53,560 nt of DNA from Acholeplasmatales bacterium. Lineage in GTDB: Bacteria > Bacillota_I > Bacilli_A > Acholeplasmatales > Anaeroplasmataceae. The stretch covers positions 1 to 53,560 of the forward strand of contig JAILRQ010000024.1 in the NCBI GenBank assembly GCA_024698125.1, given 5' to 3'. Positions 8,107 through 16,411 of the stretch are shown piece by piece; the first letter of the stretch is position 1, and each line of letters opens with the position of its first letter. The notes under the pieces are model-generated. The model searched no databases and had not been told where the DNA came from. It was given only the letters and a program-made list of their open reading frames with translations. The position numbers and the translations under genes were made by a program.

Positions 8107-9279
8107 TTAATATCTATTAATAATATCGATTAAGATGTCTAATCCTTTATTTAAATCCTCAAATGAAATATTTAATGGAGGTAATAATCTAATCTTAGTC
8201 TTTGCAGTTAAACAAATTACTCCATTCTTAATTCCTTCTGCAACTACCTCAGATGCAACAATTCCATCCTTTAAGGCAATTCCAACCATTAATCCCTTAC
8301 CAGATACAGAAACTACGTTCTTTACATTCTTAAGCTTATCCTCAATAAGCTTTCTTGCTTCCTTAACATGAGCTAATAGCTTATCATCAATTCTTTTGAT
8401 AACACTATATGCTGCAGCAGCTGCAATTGGGTTTCCTCCAAATGTTGTTCCGTGCTCTCCATATCCTAGGGTATTTGCAGTCTTTTCAGAGAAAAGAATT
8501 GCTCCAAATGGAAGTCCTCCAGCAAGTCCCTTAGCTGTTGTTACAACATCAGGAGTTACTCCATACTCCATGTAGCTATATAGATATCCAGTTCTTCCGT
8601 TTCCAGTTTGAACCTCATCTACAATAAATACTAAATCCTTCTCCTTACATACCTTATCGATATACTTTATAAACTCAGGCTCAAGGGCATTTACTCCTCC
8701 CTCTCCCTGAACAGTTTCAATCATAATTGCACATGTCTTATCAGATATTGTGTTCTTAAGCTCCTCAATATCATTTGCATGTACATACTTAAATCCATCA
8801 ACAAATGGTCCAAAATACTTATGGAATACATCTTGTCCTGTTGCACTTAGTGTTGCAATAGTTCTTCCATGGAATGAGTTTACAAGAGTAATAATCTCAT
8901 ATCTATTCTCACCATACTTGTCGAATGAATACTTTCTTGCTGTCTTAATAGCGCACTCATTAGTTTCAGCTCCAGAGTTTGCGAAGAATACCTTCTTCAT
9001 TCCAGTCTTCTCGCAAAGCATTTTTGCAAGCTTAACCTGAGGCTCTGAGTAATAAAGATTTGAAGTATGCTGAATCTTATTTACCTGAGAAATAACAGCC
9101 TTCTTCCACTCCTCATCACAAATACCAAATATATTAGTTCCAATACCTGTTGAGAAGTCGATATACTCCTTACCATTTTCATCAATAAGTGTTGAATTAT
9201 GTCCACTAGTTAAAACAACATTAAATCTTTTATATGTATTAACTATATTTTCCTTATCAAGCTCTATAATATCACTCAT
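8107..9279 (-). CDS. argD: Acetylornithine aminotransferase
   Basis: 390 residues, a class III PLP aminotransferase. It converts N-acetylglutamate semialdehyde to N-acetylornithine with glutamate as amino donor. The phosphate-binding NSGAETNE is at 101-108, the conserved ETVQGEGG at 188-195, the PLP-contacting Asp at 221 within FIVDEVQTGNGRTG, and the Schiff-base Lys at 250 within TTAKGLAGGLP. Start ATG at 9279 follows TAGGAGTT. It sits 11 bases after argB and 23 bases before argF in one run of genes. Related ornithine or GABA aminotransferases share the fold; operon context fixes the call. Confidence 0.96.
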   Translation of the reverse strand: MSDIIELDKENIVNTYKRFNVVLTSGHNSTLIDENGKEYIDFSTGIGTNIFGICDEEWKKAVISQVNKIQHTSNLYYSEPQVKLAKMLCEKTGMKKVFFANSGAETNECAIKTARKYSFDKYGENRYEIITLVNSFHGRTIATLSATGQDVFHKYFGPFVDGFKYVHANDIEELKNTISDKTCAIMIETVQGEGGVNALEPEFIKYIDKVCKEKDLVFIVDEVQTGNGRTGYLYSYMEYGVTPDVVTTAKGLAGGLPFGAILFSEKTANTLGYGEHGTTFGGNPIAAAAAYSVIKRIDDKLLAHVKEARKLIEDKLKNVKNVVSVSGKGLMVGIALKDGIVASEVVAEGIKNGVICLTAKTKIRLLPPLNISFEDLNKGLDILIDIINRY

Positions 9280-9290
9280 ATTTTTAACTC

Positions 9291-10145
9291 CTACTTAAAC
9301 ATTGTTCCAATTCCCTCGTCGGTTAATACCTCGATAAGAATTGCATGTGGAACACGTCCATCAATAATAAATACCTTGTTGACACCACGTCTACGTGCTT
9401 CAACACAGCATTCTACCTTAGGAATCATACCACCATCAATAATTCCTTGCTTTTCAAGTGTCTTAAGCTCAGAAACATTAATTTCATGGATAAGAGTTGA
9501 ATCATCATTCTTATCTCTTAATAATCCCTTAATATCAGTTACTGCAATAAAGGCCTCTGCCTTTAGGGCACCAGCAATTCTTGCTGCTGCAGTATCTGCA
9601 TTAATATTATAGCTATTTCCATCCTCATCTGTACCAACAGTTGAGATAACTGGAATATATCCATGATCAAGTGCTGTCATAATAACATCTGGATTAACCT
9701 CAGCGATATCACCAACAAATCCATACTTGTCCTTATTCTTAAACTTACACTTAATCATACCACCATCCATACCAGATAGTCCGATAGCCTTACCACCCTT
9801 AGTTCCAATAAGCTTTACTAGGTCCTTATTTACCTTACCTGCTAAAACCATTTGAACTATATCTGCACCATCACGGTCAGTATATCGTAGTCCATCTACC
9901 TTAATTGTTTCTTTTCCATATGCCTTAAATGCTGTATTAATTTCAGGTCCACCACCATGGACAAGAACAACCTTAACACCAACTAAAGATAGTAAAACTA
10001 CATCCTGCATAACTGATTGCTTAAGATTGTCATCTATCATGGCATTTCCACCATACTTTACAACAATAGTCTTTCCATAATACTTTTGAATATATGGTAA
10101 GGCATGTACTAAAATTTCTGCTTGCTCTTCATTTGAAAACTTCAC
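9291..10145 (-). CDS. argB: Acetylglutamate kinase
   Basis: 284 residues, an amino-acid kinase fold enzyme that phosphorylates N-acetylglutamate. VVKYGGNAM at 28-36 holds the phosphate-binding lysine and glycines, and VHGGGPEIN at 62-70 holds the substrate loop. Start is a GTG at 10145: the strong TAGGAGGT lies 7 bases upstream and no in-frame ATG fits. The N-terminal helix before the kinase core (about 20 residues) is of the kind that lets ArgB form arginine-sensitive hexamers in organisms using the cyclic pathway; feedback inhibition is therefore plausible but inferred. Located 12 bases after argJ. Confidence 0.96.
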   Translation of the reverse strand: MKFSNEEQAEILVHALPYIQKYYGKTIVVKYGGNAMIDDNLKQSVMQDVVLLSLVGVKVVLVHGGGPEINTAFKAYGKETIKVDGLRYTDRDGADIVQMVLAGKVNKDLVKLIGTKGGKAIGLSGMDGGMIKCKFKNKDKYGFVGDIAEVNPDVIMTALDHGYIPVISTVGTDEDGNSYNINADTAAARIAGALKAEAFIAVTDIKGLLRDKNDDSTLIHEINVSELKTLEKQGIIDGGMIPKVECCVEARRRGVNKVFIIDGRVPHAILIEVLTDEGIGTMFK

Positions 10146-10157
10146 AGGAATTACCTC

Positions 10158-11378
10158 CTAGCTTCTATAATCTCCATTAATCTTTACATAATCATATGTT
10201 AAATCACAACCAAATGCTTGTGAATTATTGTTACCATCATTTAGATTACATCTAATTGTAATCTCATCCTCAAGAAGGATTTCCTTAGCCTTTTCCTCAC
10301 TAAATGGAATTCCAGCTCCATCCTTACATACAGGAAGAATTCCCTTCTTTGATTCAAACTCAACATCAACCTTTGTAATATCTACATTAGCCTGTGAGTA
10401 TCCGATTGCACAAAGTACTCTTCCCCAGTTTGCATCTGCACCAAACATTGCAGCCTTTAATAGAGAAGACATAACTACAGACTTAGCAACAATACGTGCA
10501 TCCTCCATAGTCTTAGCATTTAATACCTCTACTATAAGAAGCTTTGTAGCTCCCTCTCCATCCTTTGCAATTGCCTTACATAGCATTGTAGCTATTGCAA
10601 GTAATGCCTTGTAAAACTCATCATATTCCTTACCCTCACAAGTAATTTCCTTATTACCTGCAAGTCCATTAGCAAGGATTGTTACAGTATCATTAGTTGA
10701 TGTATCTCCATCAACTGATACCATGTTGAATGTATCAACAATAACATTAGATAAAGCCTTTTGTAGCATTGCGCTAGAAATAGCACAGTCAGTTGTAATA
10801 AAGCAAAGCATTGTTGCCATATTTGGCTTAATCATTCCAGAACCCTTGCAGATTCCTCCAATATGACACACCTTACCATCTACCTCAAACTCTAATGCAA
10901 TTTCCTTCTTCTTTGTATCTGTTGTACTAATTGCCTGCCAAGCAAGATCTGATGCACTAGCTTCATTTGAAAGACCAGCAACTAAATCCTTCATATGCTT
11001 TTGAACAGGAGTTATATCTAAAACCTGACCAATTACTCCAGTTGAACCGATTAATACGTTATCAACTGCAATACCAGTCTCCTTAGCTACTGCCTCACAC
11101 ATTGCCTCAGCCTTTTCGATACCATCAGCATTACATGTATTAGCATTTCCACTATTACATACGATAGCTTGAGCATGTCCATCTAGGCTATGCTTCTTAG
11201 TTACATGAATAGGAGCTCCCTTAACAAGGTTAGTTGTATAAACTGATGCAGTTGTACAAAGTGTTTCAGATACAATAAGTGCTAAATCCTTTCTTTCCTT
11301 TTGCTTTCTTAATCCAGAATGAATTCCATTGGCCTTAAATCCCTTTGCAGCAACTACTCCACCACTAATTTCCTTCAT
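10158..11378 (-). CDS. argJ: Glutamate N-acetyltransferase / ornithine acetyltransferase
   Basis: 406 residues, the usual ArgJ length. It transfers the acetyl group from N-acetylornithine to glutamate, recycling it, and in bifunctional forms also uses acetyl-CoA. The precursor cuts itself into two chains: the motif KGSGMIKPNMATML (about 178-191) contains the Ala188-Thr189 cleavage site, where Thr189 becomes the nucleophile. STGVIGQ near 112-118 is the conserved oxyanion segment. With argJ present and no argE or argA in the window, the pathway here is the cyclic one. Start ATG at 11378 follows TAGGAGGAAC. Whether this copy is mono- or bifunctional cannot be told from sequence alone. Confidence 0.96.
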   Translation of the reverse strand: MKEISGGVVAAKGFKANGIHSGLRKQKERKDLALIVSETLCTTASVYTTNLVKGAPIHVTKKHSLDGHAQAIVCNSGNANTCNADGIEKAEAMCEAVAKETGIAVDNVLIGSTGVIGQVLDITPVQKHMKDLVAGLSNEASASDLAWQAISTTDTKKKEIALEFEVDGKVCHIGGICKGSGMIKPNMATMLCFITTDCAISSAMLQKALSNVIVDTFNMVSVDGDTSTNDTVTILANGLAGNKEITCEGKEYDEFYKALLAIATMLCKAIAKDGEGATKLLIVEVLNAKTMEDARIVAKSVVMSSLLKAAMFGADANWGRVLCAIGYSQANVDITKVDVEFESKKGILPVCKDGAGIPFSEEKAKEILLEDEITIRCNLNDGNNNSQAFGCDLTYDYVKINGDYRS

Positions 11379-11388
11379 AATGTTCCTC

Positions 11389-12333
11389 CTACATTTCTAA
11401 TCCAGTCTTAGGATCTAATCCTAAAACGATATTCATTGATTCAATTGCAGCTCCACTTGCTCCCTTTCCTAGGTTATCAAGTGCACATGTGATATTAATT
11501 CTATCATCATTTCCTGCAAAATATATTTCCATATAATCCTTACCTGCTAAATGAGCTGCAGATAAGAATCCATCCTCTGTTCCCTTATCTGTAAGTGGCA
11601 TTACGCGAACAAAGTCTTGACCCTTATAATAATCCTCAAATAGGTCATGTATTTCCTTAACTGTGTACTTCTTAGTAAGTCTATTAGTATATAGAGGAAT
11701 AGTTACAAGCATTCCCTCTAGGAAGTCACATACATAAGGATTGAATAATGGCTTCTCCTTTAAACCTGCAATGACCTGCATTTCAGGTAGGTGCTTATGA
11801 GCCATACTCATAGCGTATAATCTTGGAGCATCGAACTCTTCACTACGATTCTTATCCTCGTACTGGGCAATACCCTTCTTACCAGCTCCACTATATCCTG
11901 ATATAGCGTTAGCTGCGAATGGATAATCAGCTCCAGCAATACCCATATGAACTAATGGATATGCAATAGACATAAATCCTGATGCATAGCATCCTGGATT
12001 TGCAATTCTTTTAGATCCCTTTAGCTTTTCAAGGAATGCCTTATCAAGCTCTGGGAATCCATATGCCCACATAGGATTTGTTCTATGTGCTGTTGAGGCA
12101 TCAATAATAACAGTATTAGGGTTTGTACAAAGCTTTACAGCCTCGATAGCAGCATCATCTGGTAGACATAAAAAGACTACATCGGCAGCGTTAATAAACT
12201 TCTTACGCTCCTCCTCATCATGTCTTTTCTCCTCAGAAATCTTTAATATTTCAATTTCTGGTCTTTTAGATAATCTTTCATTTATTCTAAGTCCTGTTGT
12301 ACCAGATTGTCCGTCAATATAAACCTTAAACAT
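11389..12333 (-). CDS. argC: N-acetyl-gamma-glutamyl-phosphate reductase (short, type 2)
   Basis: 314 residues, matching the shorter type 2 AGPR rather than the 340-350 residue type 1. It reduces N-acetylglutamyl phosphate to the semialdehyde with NADPH. The nucleotide-binding loop DGQSGTTG is at 7-14, and the catalytic cysteine is Cys115 in NPGCYASG. A C-terminal histidine (HLPEM or AHLAGKD region) completes the active site. Start ATG at 12333 lies 2 bases past the argH stop, so translation is probably coupled. Part of the arg operon between argH and argJ. Confidence 0.95.
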   Translation of the reverse strand: MFKVYIDGQSGTTGLRINERLSKRPEIEILKISEEKRHDEEERKKFINAADVVFLCLPDDAAIEAVKLCTNPNTVIIDASTAHRTNPMWAYGFPELDKAFLEKLKGSKRIANPGCYASGFMSIAYPLVHMGIAGADYPFAANAISGYSGAGKKGIAQYEDKNRSEEFDAPRLYAMSMAHKHLPEMQVIAGLKEKPLFNPYVCDFLEGMLVTIPLYTNRLTKKYTVKEIHDLFEDYYKGQDFVRVMPLTDKGTEDGFLSAAHLAGKDYMEIYFAGNDDRINITCALDNLGKGASGAAIESMNIVLGLDPKTGLEM

Positions 12334-12335
12334 CT

Positions 12336-13709
12336 CTATAATCCAAGCTCCTTCTTTAAATCAGCTATTTGCTTAGCTGTTGATTCAATTGATGATGCAC
12401 CCTGTGATGTTCTCTTAAATGTAGCATTTCTTAAATCAATTGCCTCATATAGATCATCCTCAAATAAATCACTAAGCTTCTTATACTCCTCTAGAGGTAG
12501 CTCCTCAAGAGTTGTATTTTTATCAATACATACTGCAACAAGAGTTCCTGAAATCTTGTATGCAGTTCTAAATGCCATTCCCTTCTTAACTAAATAATCA
12601 GCTAAGTCAGTTGCATTAATAAATCCCTTTGCTGCAGCCTTCTTCATATTGTCCTTATTTACAGACATTGTTTCAAGCATTGGTGCAAAAATCTTTAAGC
12701 AATCCTTAATAGTATCTACTGAATCAAAGATTGCTTGCTTATCCTCTTGCATATCCTTGTTATATGCAAGTGGGATACCCTTAAGCATTGTAAGTAGAGT
12801 TATAAGGTTTCCATATACTCTACCAGTCTTACCACGAACAAGCTCTGCAATATCAGGATTCTTCTTTTGTGGCATAATTGATGAACCAGTTGAATATGCG
12901 TCATCTAGGTCAATGAACTTAAACTCCCATGATGACCACATAATAATCTCTTCACTAAATCTTGATAGATGCATTTGCATAATTGCAATTGCTGATGCAA
13001 GCTCTACACAGAAATCTCTATCAGATACACCATCAAGTGTATTTGGAGTAACACTATCCATATGTAATAGGCTTGCTACCATTTCTCTATCAATATTATA
13101 TGTTGTACCAGCAAGAGCACATGATCCAAGTGGATTTCTGTTAAGTCTCTTATTAGTATCATCTAATCTTTCAATATCACGTGCTAGCATAGTTGCATAT
13201 GCTAGTAGATGATTTGCGAATGTGATAGGCTGTGCACGCTGTAGATGTGTATATCCTGGCATGATTGTTTCCTTATTCTTATCAGCAAGGTTTAAAATTA
13301 CATTTATAAGGTTTAGAGTTAAATCCTTAATGTTTTTAATCTCATCTCTTAAATATAATCTTATATCAAGTGCTACCTGATCATTACGAGATCTTGATGT
13401 ATGAAGTCTTTTTCCAACCTCACCAATACGCTTAGTAAGCTCAGCCTCAACAAACATGTGAATGTCTTCAGCATCATAATCAAATAATAGCTTACCACAC
13501 TTGATATCCTCAAGGATTTCTCCTAAGGTCTTACAAATTAGCTCTGAATCAGCCTTAGATATAATATTTTGATGTCCTAGCATTGTTGCATGAGCAATTG
13601 ATCCTAAGATGTCTTGCTCAAACATTCTGCTATCAAAGGAAATTGAAGAGTTAAAATCATTAACATCCTTACTTTCCTCTTTTTTAAATCTACCAGCCCA
13701 CATAGCCAT
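12336..13709 (-). CDS. argH: Argininosuccinate lyase
   Basis: 457 residues, full length for the family. It splits argininosuccinate into arginine and fumarate, the last step of the pathway. Three conserved blocks of the fumarase/lyase superfamily can be read: SRSRNDQ at 105-111, HLQRAQP at 155-161 (catalytic histidine) and GSSIMPQKKNP at 275-285, whose serine is the catalytic acid/base. Start ATG at 13709 follows GGTGATTTATT. It lies 18 bases after argG and 2 bases before argC, so it is the second gene of the operon. Confidence 0.97.
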   Translation of the reverse strand: MAMWAGRFKKEESKDVNDFNSSISFDSRMFEQDILGSIAHATMLGHQNIISKADSELICKTLGEILEDIKCGKLLFDYDAEDIHMFVEAELTKRIGEVGKRLHTSRSRNDQVALDIRLYLRDEIKNIKDLTLNLINVILNLADKNKETIMPGYTHLQRAQPITFANHLLAYATMLARDIERLDDTNKRLNRNPLGSCALAGTTYNIDREMVASLLHMDSVTPNTLDGVSDRDFCVELASAIAIMQMHLSRFSEEIIMWSSWEFKFIDLDDAYSTGSSIMPQKKNPDIAELVRGKTGRVYGNLITLLTMLKGIPLAYNKDMQEDKQAIFDSVDTIKDCLKIFAPMLETMSVNKDNMKKAAAKGFINATDLADYLVKKGMAFRTAYKISGTLVAVCIDKNTTLEELPLEEYKKLSDLFEDDLYEAIDLRNATFKRTSQGASSIESTAKQIADLKKELGL

Positions 13710-13727
13710 AATAAATCACCACTCTAA

Positions 13728-14954
13728 TTACTTATTTTTCTTGTTATTTAATAATGCTTGAACCTTAATTGGAAGTCCAAATAGGTTAATGAATCCAGCA
13801 GCATCTGCTTGATTATAAGCTCCCTCATCATCACCAAATGATGCAATCTCCTCATTCCATAATGAGTTAGGTGAAGTTAGAGATGCAGGAATAATATTTC
13901 CCTTATAAAGCTTTAGCTTAACGTCTCCTGTAACAACCTCTTGTGTTTGATCAACGAATGCAGATAAAGCCTCTCTTAATTGTGTATACCAAAGTCCATC
14001 GTATACAAGCTCTGAGAACTTATCAGCAACAGTTCTCTTGAAATGCATTGTTTGCTTATCAAGTGTAATAGACTCTAGAAGCTCATGTGCCTCATAAAGA
14101 ATAGTTCCACCTGGAGTCTCATAAACTCCACGAGACTTCATTCCAACAAGTCTATTCTCAACGATGTCGATAATTCCAACACCATTTCTTCCACCAATCT
14201 TATTTAACTCCCAAACAAGATCAACTGCGTTCATCTTCTTACCATTAACCTGAGTAGGAACTCCCTTCTCAAAGTGAATAGTTACATACTCAGCCTTGTC
14301 TGGTGCTTGCTCTGGAGATACTCCCATCTCTAGAATCTTATCATACTTAGGCTCATTTGCTGGATCCTCAAGATCTAGACCCTCATGAGATAAGTGCCAA
14401 AGGTTCTTATCCTTTGAATAGTTAGTCTCTCTTGAAATCTTAAGAGGTACATTATGAGCCTCTGCATAATCGATTTCCTCATCACGAGACTTAATATCCC
14501 ACTCACGCCATGGTGCAATGATTGGCATATTAGGAGCTACTGCCTTAATAGCAAGCTCGAAACGTACTTGGTCATTACCCTTTCCAGTACATCCATGAAC
14601 GATGGCGTCTGCCTTCTCCTTTAATGCAATCTCAGCAATACGCTTTGCAATAATAGGACGTGCAAATGATGTTCCTAATAAATACTTTCCTTCATACTTA
14701 GCTCCAGCCTTTAATGTTGGGAAAATATAGTCCTCAACGAACTCCTTATTTAAATCCTCTACATAAAGCTTAGATGCTCCTGTCTTAAGTGCCTTTGCCT
14801 CAAGACCATCAAGCTCATCAGCTTGACCTACATTACCAGAAACTGCAATAACCTCACAGTTATTATAATTCTCCTTTAACCAAGGAATGATAATTGAAGT
14901 ATCAAGTCCTCCTGAATAAGCTAATACAACCTTCTTAATATTCTTCTTGTCCAT
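13728..14954 (-). CDS. argG: Argininosuccinate synthase
   Basis: 408 residues, full length. It joins citrulline and aspartate with ATP to form argininosuccinate. The ATP-pyrophosphatase P-loop AYSGGLDTS is at 12-20; the downstream [14 protein letters not shown] block binds citrulline and aspartate. It is the first gene of the arginine operon, with AAAAGGAG seven bases before the ATG at 14954. A T-box leader ends in a terminator about 40 bases upstream, so expression should rise when the matching tRNA is uncharged. Confidence 0.97.
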   Translation of the reverse strand: MDKKNIKKVVLAYSGGLDTSIIIPWLKENYNNCEVIAVSGNVGQADELDGLEAKALKTGASKLYVEDLNKEFVEDYIFPTLKAGAKYEGKYLLGTSFARPIIAKRIAEIALKEKADAIVHGCTGKGNDQVRFELAIKAVAPNMPIIAPWREWDIKSRDEEIDYAEAHNVPLKISRETNYSKDKNLWHLSHEGLDLEDPANEPKYDKILEMGVSPEQAPDKAEYVTIHFEKGVPTQVNGKKMNAVDLVWELNKIGGRNGVGIIDIVENRLVGMKSRGVYETPGGTILYEAHELLESITLDKQTMHFKRTVADKFSELVYDGLWYTQLREALSAFVDQTQEVVTGDVKLKLYKGNIIPASLTSPNSLWNEEIASFGDDEGAYNQADAAGFINLFGLPIKVQALLNNKKNK

Positions 14955-14989
14955 TTTAAAAATCTCCTTTTCTATTATTTTACCATAAT

Positions 14990-15240
14990 GTACAAAAAAA
15001 GTCCCTTTCTTTTATAAGAAAGAGACGCAAAATTTCGCGCGGTACCACTCTAATTGCCTAGTATAAGCTAGACCACCTCAAAATCCTTAACGCAGACCAT
15101 ACGTCCTATCATACTAAAACCTTCTGATAAGCATCTAGTAGACGCGTTCATTACTCACTAATACTAGCCTTTCACCAATCGCTAGTTCGCTTCTTCATTA
15201 AGTATAATAATTACTAATTCTACTTACGACTATTTTAAGC
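14990..15240 (-). promoter_or_regulatory. T-box riboswitch upstream of argG
   Basis: On the minus strand the leader holds the hallmark GAGTGGTACCGCGCG (within 15036-15051) and a terminator of an 11-bp stem (plus-strand arms 15001-15011 and 15016-15026) followed by seven T residues. Stem I ends with a terminal GGTGAAAG loop near 15168-15175, as in the tyrS T-box of this window. The expected specifier position holds GAACGCG: CGC (Arg) at 15144-15146 fits the operon and has the same offset from GGTGAAAG as the Tyr codon in the tyrS leader, though GCG (Ala) in the shifted reading cannot be fully excluded. Confidence 0.93.
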
Positions 15241-15244
15241 TTAG

Positions 15245-15330
15245 AAAAATAAAAGAGACTAACTCAAGTAAATTAGTCTCCTTTATTTTTGAAGAGACTA
15301 ATAATTATGAATTAATCTCTTCATAATTAT
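15245..15330 (-). promoter_or_regulatory. Candidate attenuator upstream of the argG T-box
   Basis: In minus-strand RNA order: an 11-bp perfect hairpin (plus-strand arms 15320-15330 and 15301-15311), a competing 7-bp hairpin (15316-15322 with 15291-15297), a 9-bp hairpin (15294-15302 with 15272-15280), and an 8-bp hairpin (15273-15280 with 15255-15262) followed by TTTTATTTTT (15254-15245). The last two share the same strand, so they exclude one another like an antiterminator and a terminator. Sits between the promoter and the T-box. I cannot assign it to a known riboswitch class. Confidence 0.55.
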
Positions 15331-15350
15331 ACTCAAGTTTATTTGTTATT

Positions 15351-15392
15351 CTAAACTATCTTTGCAATATAGTCATCGTAAATCGGAGGCAT
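15351..15392 (-). CDS. Possible 13-residue leader peptide
   Basis: A short frame, MPPIYDDYIAKIV, begins about 20 bases into the arginine-operon transcript. AGGGG lies only 2 bases before the ATG, which is too close for a good ribosome binding site, and it contains no arginine codons. The start region could be hidden in a GTCATC/GATGAC stem. It may be chance; noted because it precedes the attenuator-like hairpins. Confidence 0.2.
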   Translation of the reverse strand: MPPIYDDYIAKIV

Positions 15393-15419
15393 TACCCCTA
15401 ACTTAGGATGACAATAATT

Positions 15420-15448
15420 ATTATAATCTAATATTTTTAAAGTGTCAA
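15420..15448 (-). promoter_or_regulatory. Consensus sigma-A promoter of the arginine operon
   Basis: On the minus strand -35 TTGACA (15443-15448), a 17-base spacer and -10 TATAAT (15420-15425): a perfect consensus. Transcription would begin near 15413, giving about 460 bases of leader before argG. Such a strong promoter fits control by attenuation downstream of it. Confidence 0.85.
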
Positions 15449-15470
15449 CAACAAATTACAAAAAGTATGA

Positions 15471-15476
15471 TATAAT
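15471..15476 (+). promoter_or_regulatory. Extended -10 promoter of hslO
   Basis: TGATATAAT (15468-15476) forms an extended -10 element; no clear -35 is seen. It is divergent from the arginine promoter and the two overlap back to back, about 20 bases apart. Confidence 0.5.
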
Positions 15477-15495
15477 GGGTGCAGGTGATTTTAAT

Positions 15496-16374
15496 ATGAA
15501 GGATTATGTATGTAAAGCTTTAGCTTATAATAAGATGGTAAGAATATATGCAGCATCTTCTACTAACCTAGTTGAAACTGCAAGAAAGACATTTGGTCTA
15601 TGGCCAACATCTTGTGCAGCCCTTGGTAGATGTCTTACTGCTGCAGCTATTATTTCAACAAACTATAAATCAGATGAAAACCTTACTGTAAGATTTGATG
15701 GTGATGGTCCTCTAGGTTTAATGGTTGTTGAGGCCTCAAATGGGCATGTAAGAGGATTTGTATCAAATGCTGGTGTATTTATGCAATATAATAACGGACA
15801 CCTTGCAGTAGGTAAGGCTGTAGGAAATGGTACTATGACAGTAGTTAAGGATTTAAACCTTAAGGAGCCATTTGTTACTACATTAAATATTCAAACAGGT
15901 GAAATTGCAGAGGATTTCACATATTACTTTGCATCATCAGAGCAAACTCCATCATCAGTAGGTCTTGGAGTACTTGTAGAAACTGATAATTCATGTAAGG
16001 CTGCTGGAGGATTTATTCTTCAGCTTATGCCAGGATGCGATGATGAAACTATCACAAGAATTGAAAATGTACTTAAAAATATCAAGCCAGTATCTGAAAT
16101 GATTGATAATGGTATGACTCCTGAGGATATCATTAAGGAGCTTAGTGGTGGAGAGGATTACGAAATCCTTGAAACACAGGATATCTTCTACACTTGTCCT
16201 TGTACAAAGGATCAATACTATAGAGGTATTAAGTCTTTGGGTAAAAAGGAGATTCAATCAATTATTGATGAGCTAGGACAGGCTGAGGTTACTTGCAACT
16301 TCTGCCGTAAAACCTATGTTTTCAATAAGGATGAGCTAAATCAAATGATTACAGAAATTGATAATCATGAATAA
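15496..16374 (+). CDS. hslO: Redox-regulated chaperone Hsp33
   Basis: 292 residues from the ATG at 15496, chosen because AGGTGA lies 7 bases upstream and the protein then begins MKDYVCKALAYNK as the family does; an ATG 54 bases upstream would fall before the predicted promoter. Hsp33 holds unfolding proteins under oxidative stress in the cytoplasm. The C-terminal redox switch binds zinc through Cys234 and Cys236 (TCPCTKD) and Cys267 and Cys270 (CNFC). All four are present, so the switch should work. It stands alone on the plus strand and ends at a two-way terminator. Confidence 0.95.
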   Translation: MKDYVCKALAYNKMVRIYAASSTNLVETARKTFGLWPTSCAALGRCLTAAAIISTNYKSDENLTVRFDGDGPLGLMVVEASNGHVRGFVSNAGVFMQYNNGHLAVGKAVGNGTMTVVKDLNLKEPFVTTLNIQTGEIAEDFTYYFASSEQTPSSVGLGVLVETDNSCKAAGGFILQLMPGCDDETITRIENVLKNIKPVSEMIDNGMTPEDIIKELSGGEDYEILETQDIFYTCPCTKDQYYRGIKSLGKKEIQSIIDELGQAEVTCNFCRKTYVFNKDELNQMITEIDNHE

Positions 16375-16385
16375 TATTAAAAAAG

Positions 16386-16411
16386 ACATTCGCTAAAAGC
16401 GAATGTTTTTT
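16386..16411. terminator. Two-way terminator between hslO and the ABC permease gene
   Basis: Arms ACATTCGC (16386-16393) and GCGAATGT (16399-16406) with loop TAAAA, T-run on the plus side and A-run (T on minus) on the other. It can stop both converging transcripts. Confidence 0.85.

Noticed and set aside
15245-15413. Independent small RNA ending at the upstream terminator
   Set aside because: No other promoter was seen for the argG T-box, so the same transcript most likely continues; kept as an attenuator candidate instead.
15442-15495. Longer hslO start at the ATG at 15442
   Set aside because: It lies upstream of the predicted -10 box and overlaps the arginine -35; the ATG at 15496 has the ribosome binding site and the family N-terminus.
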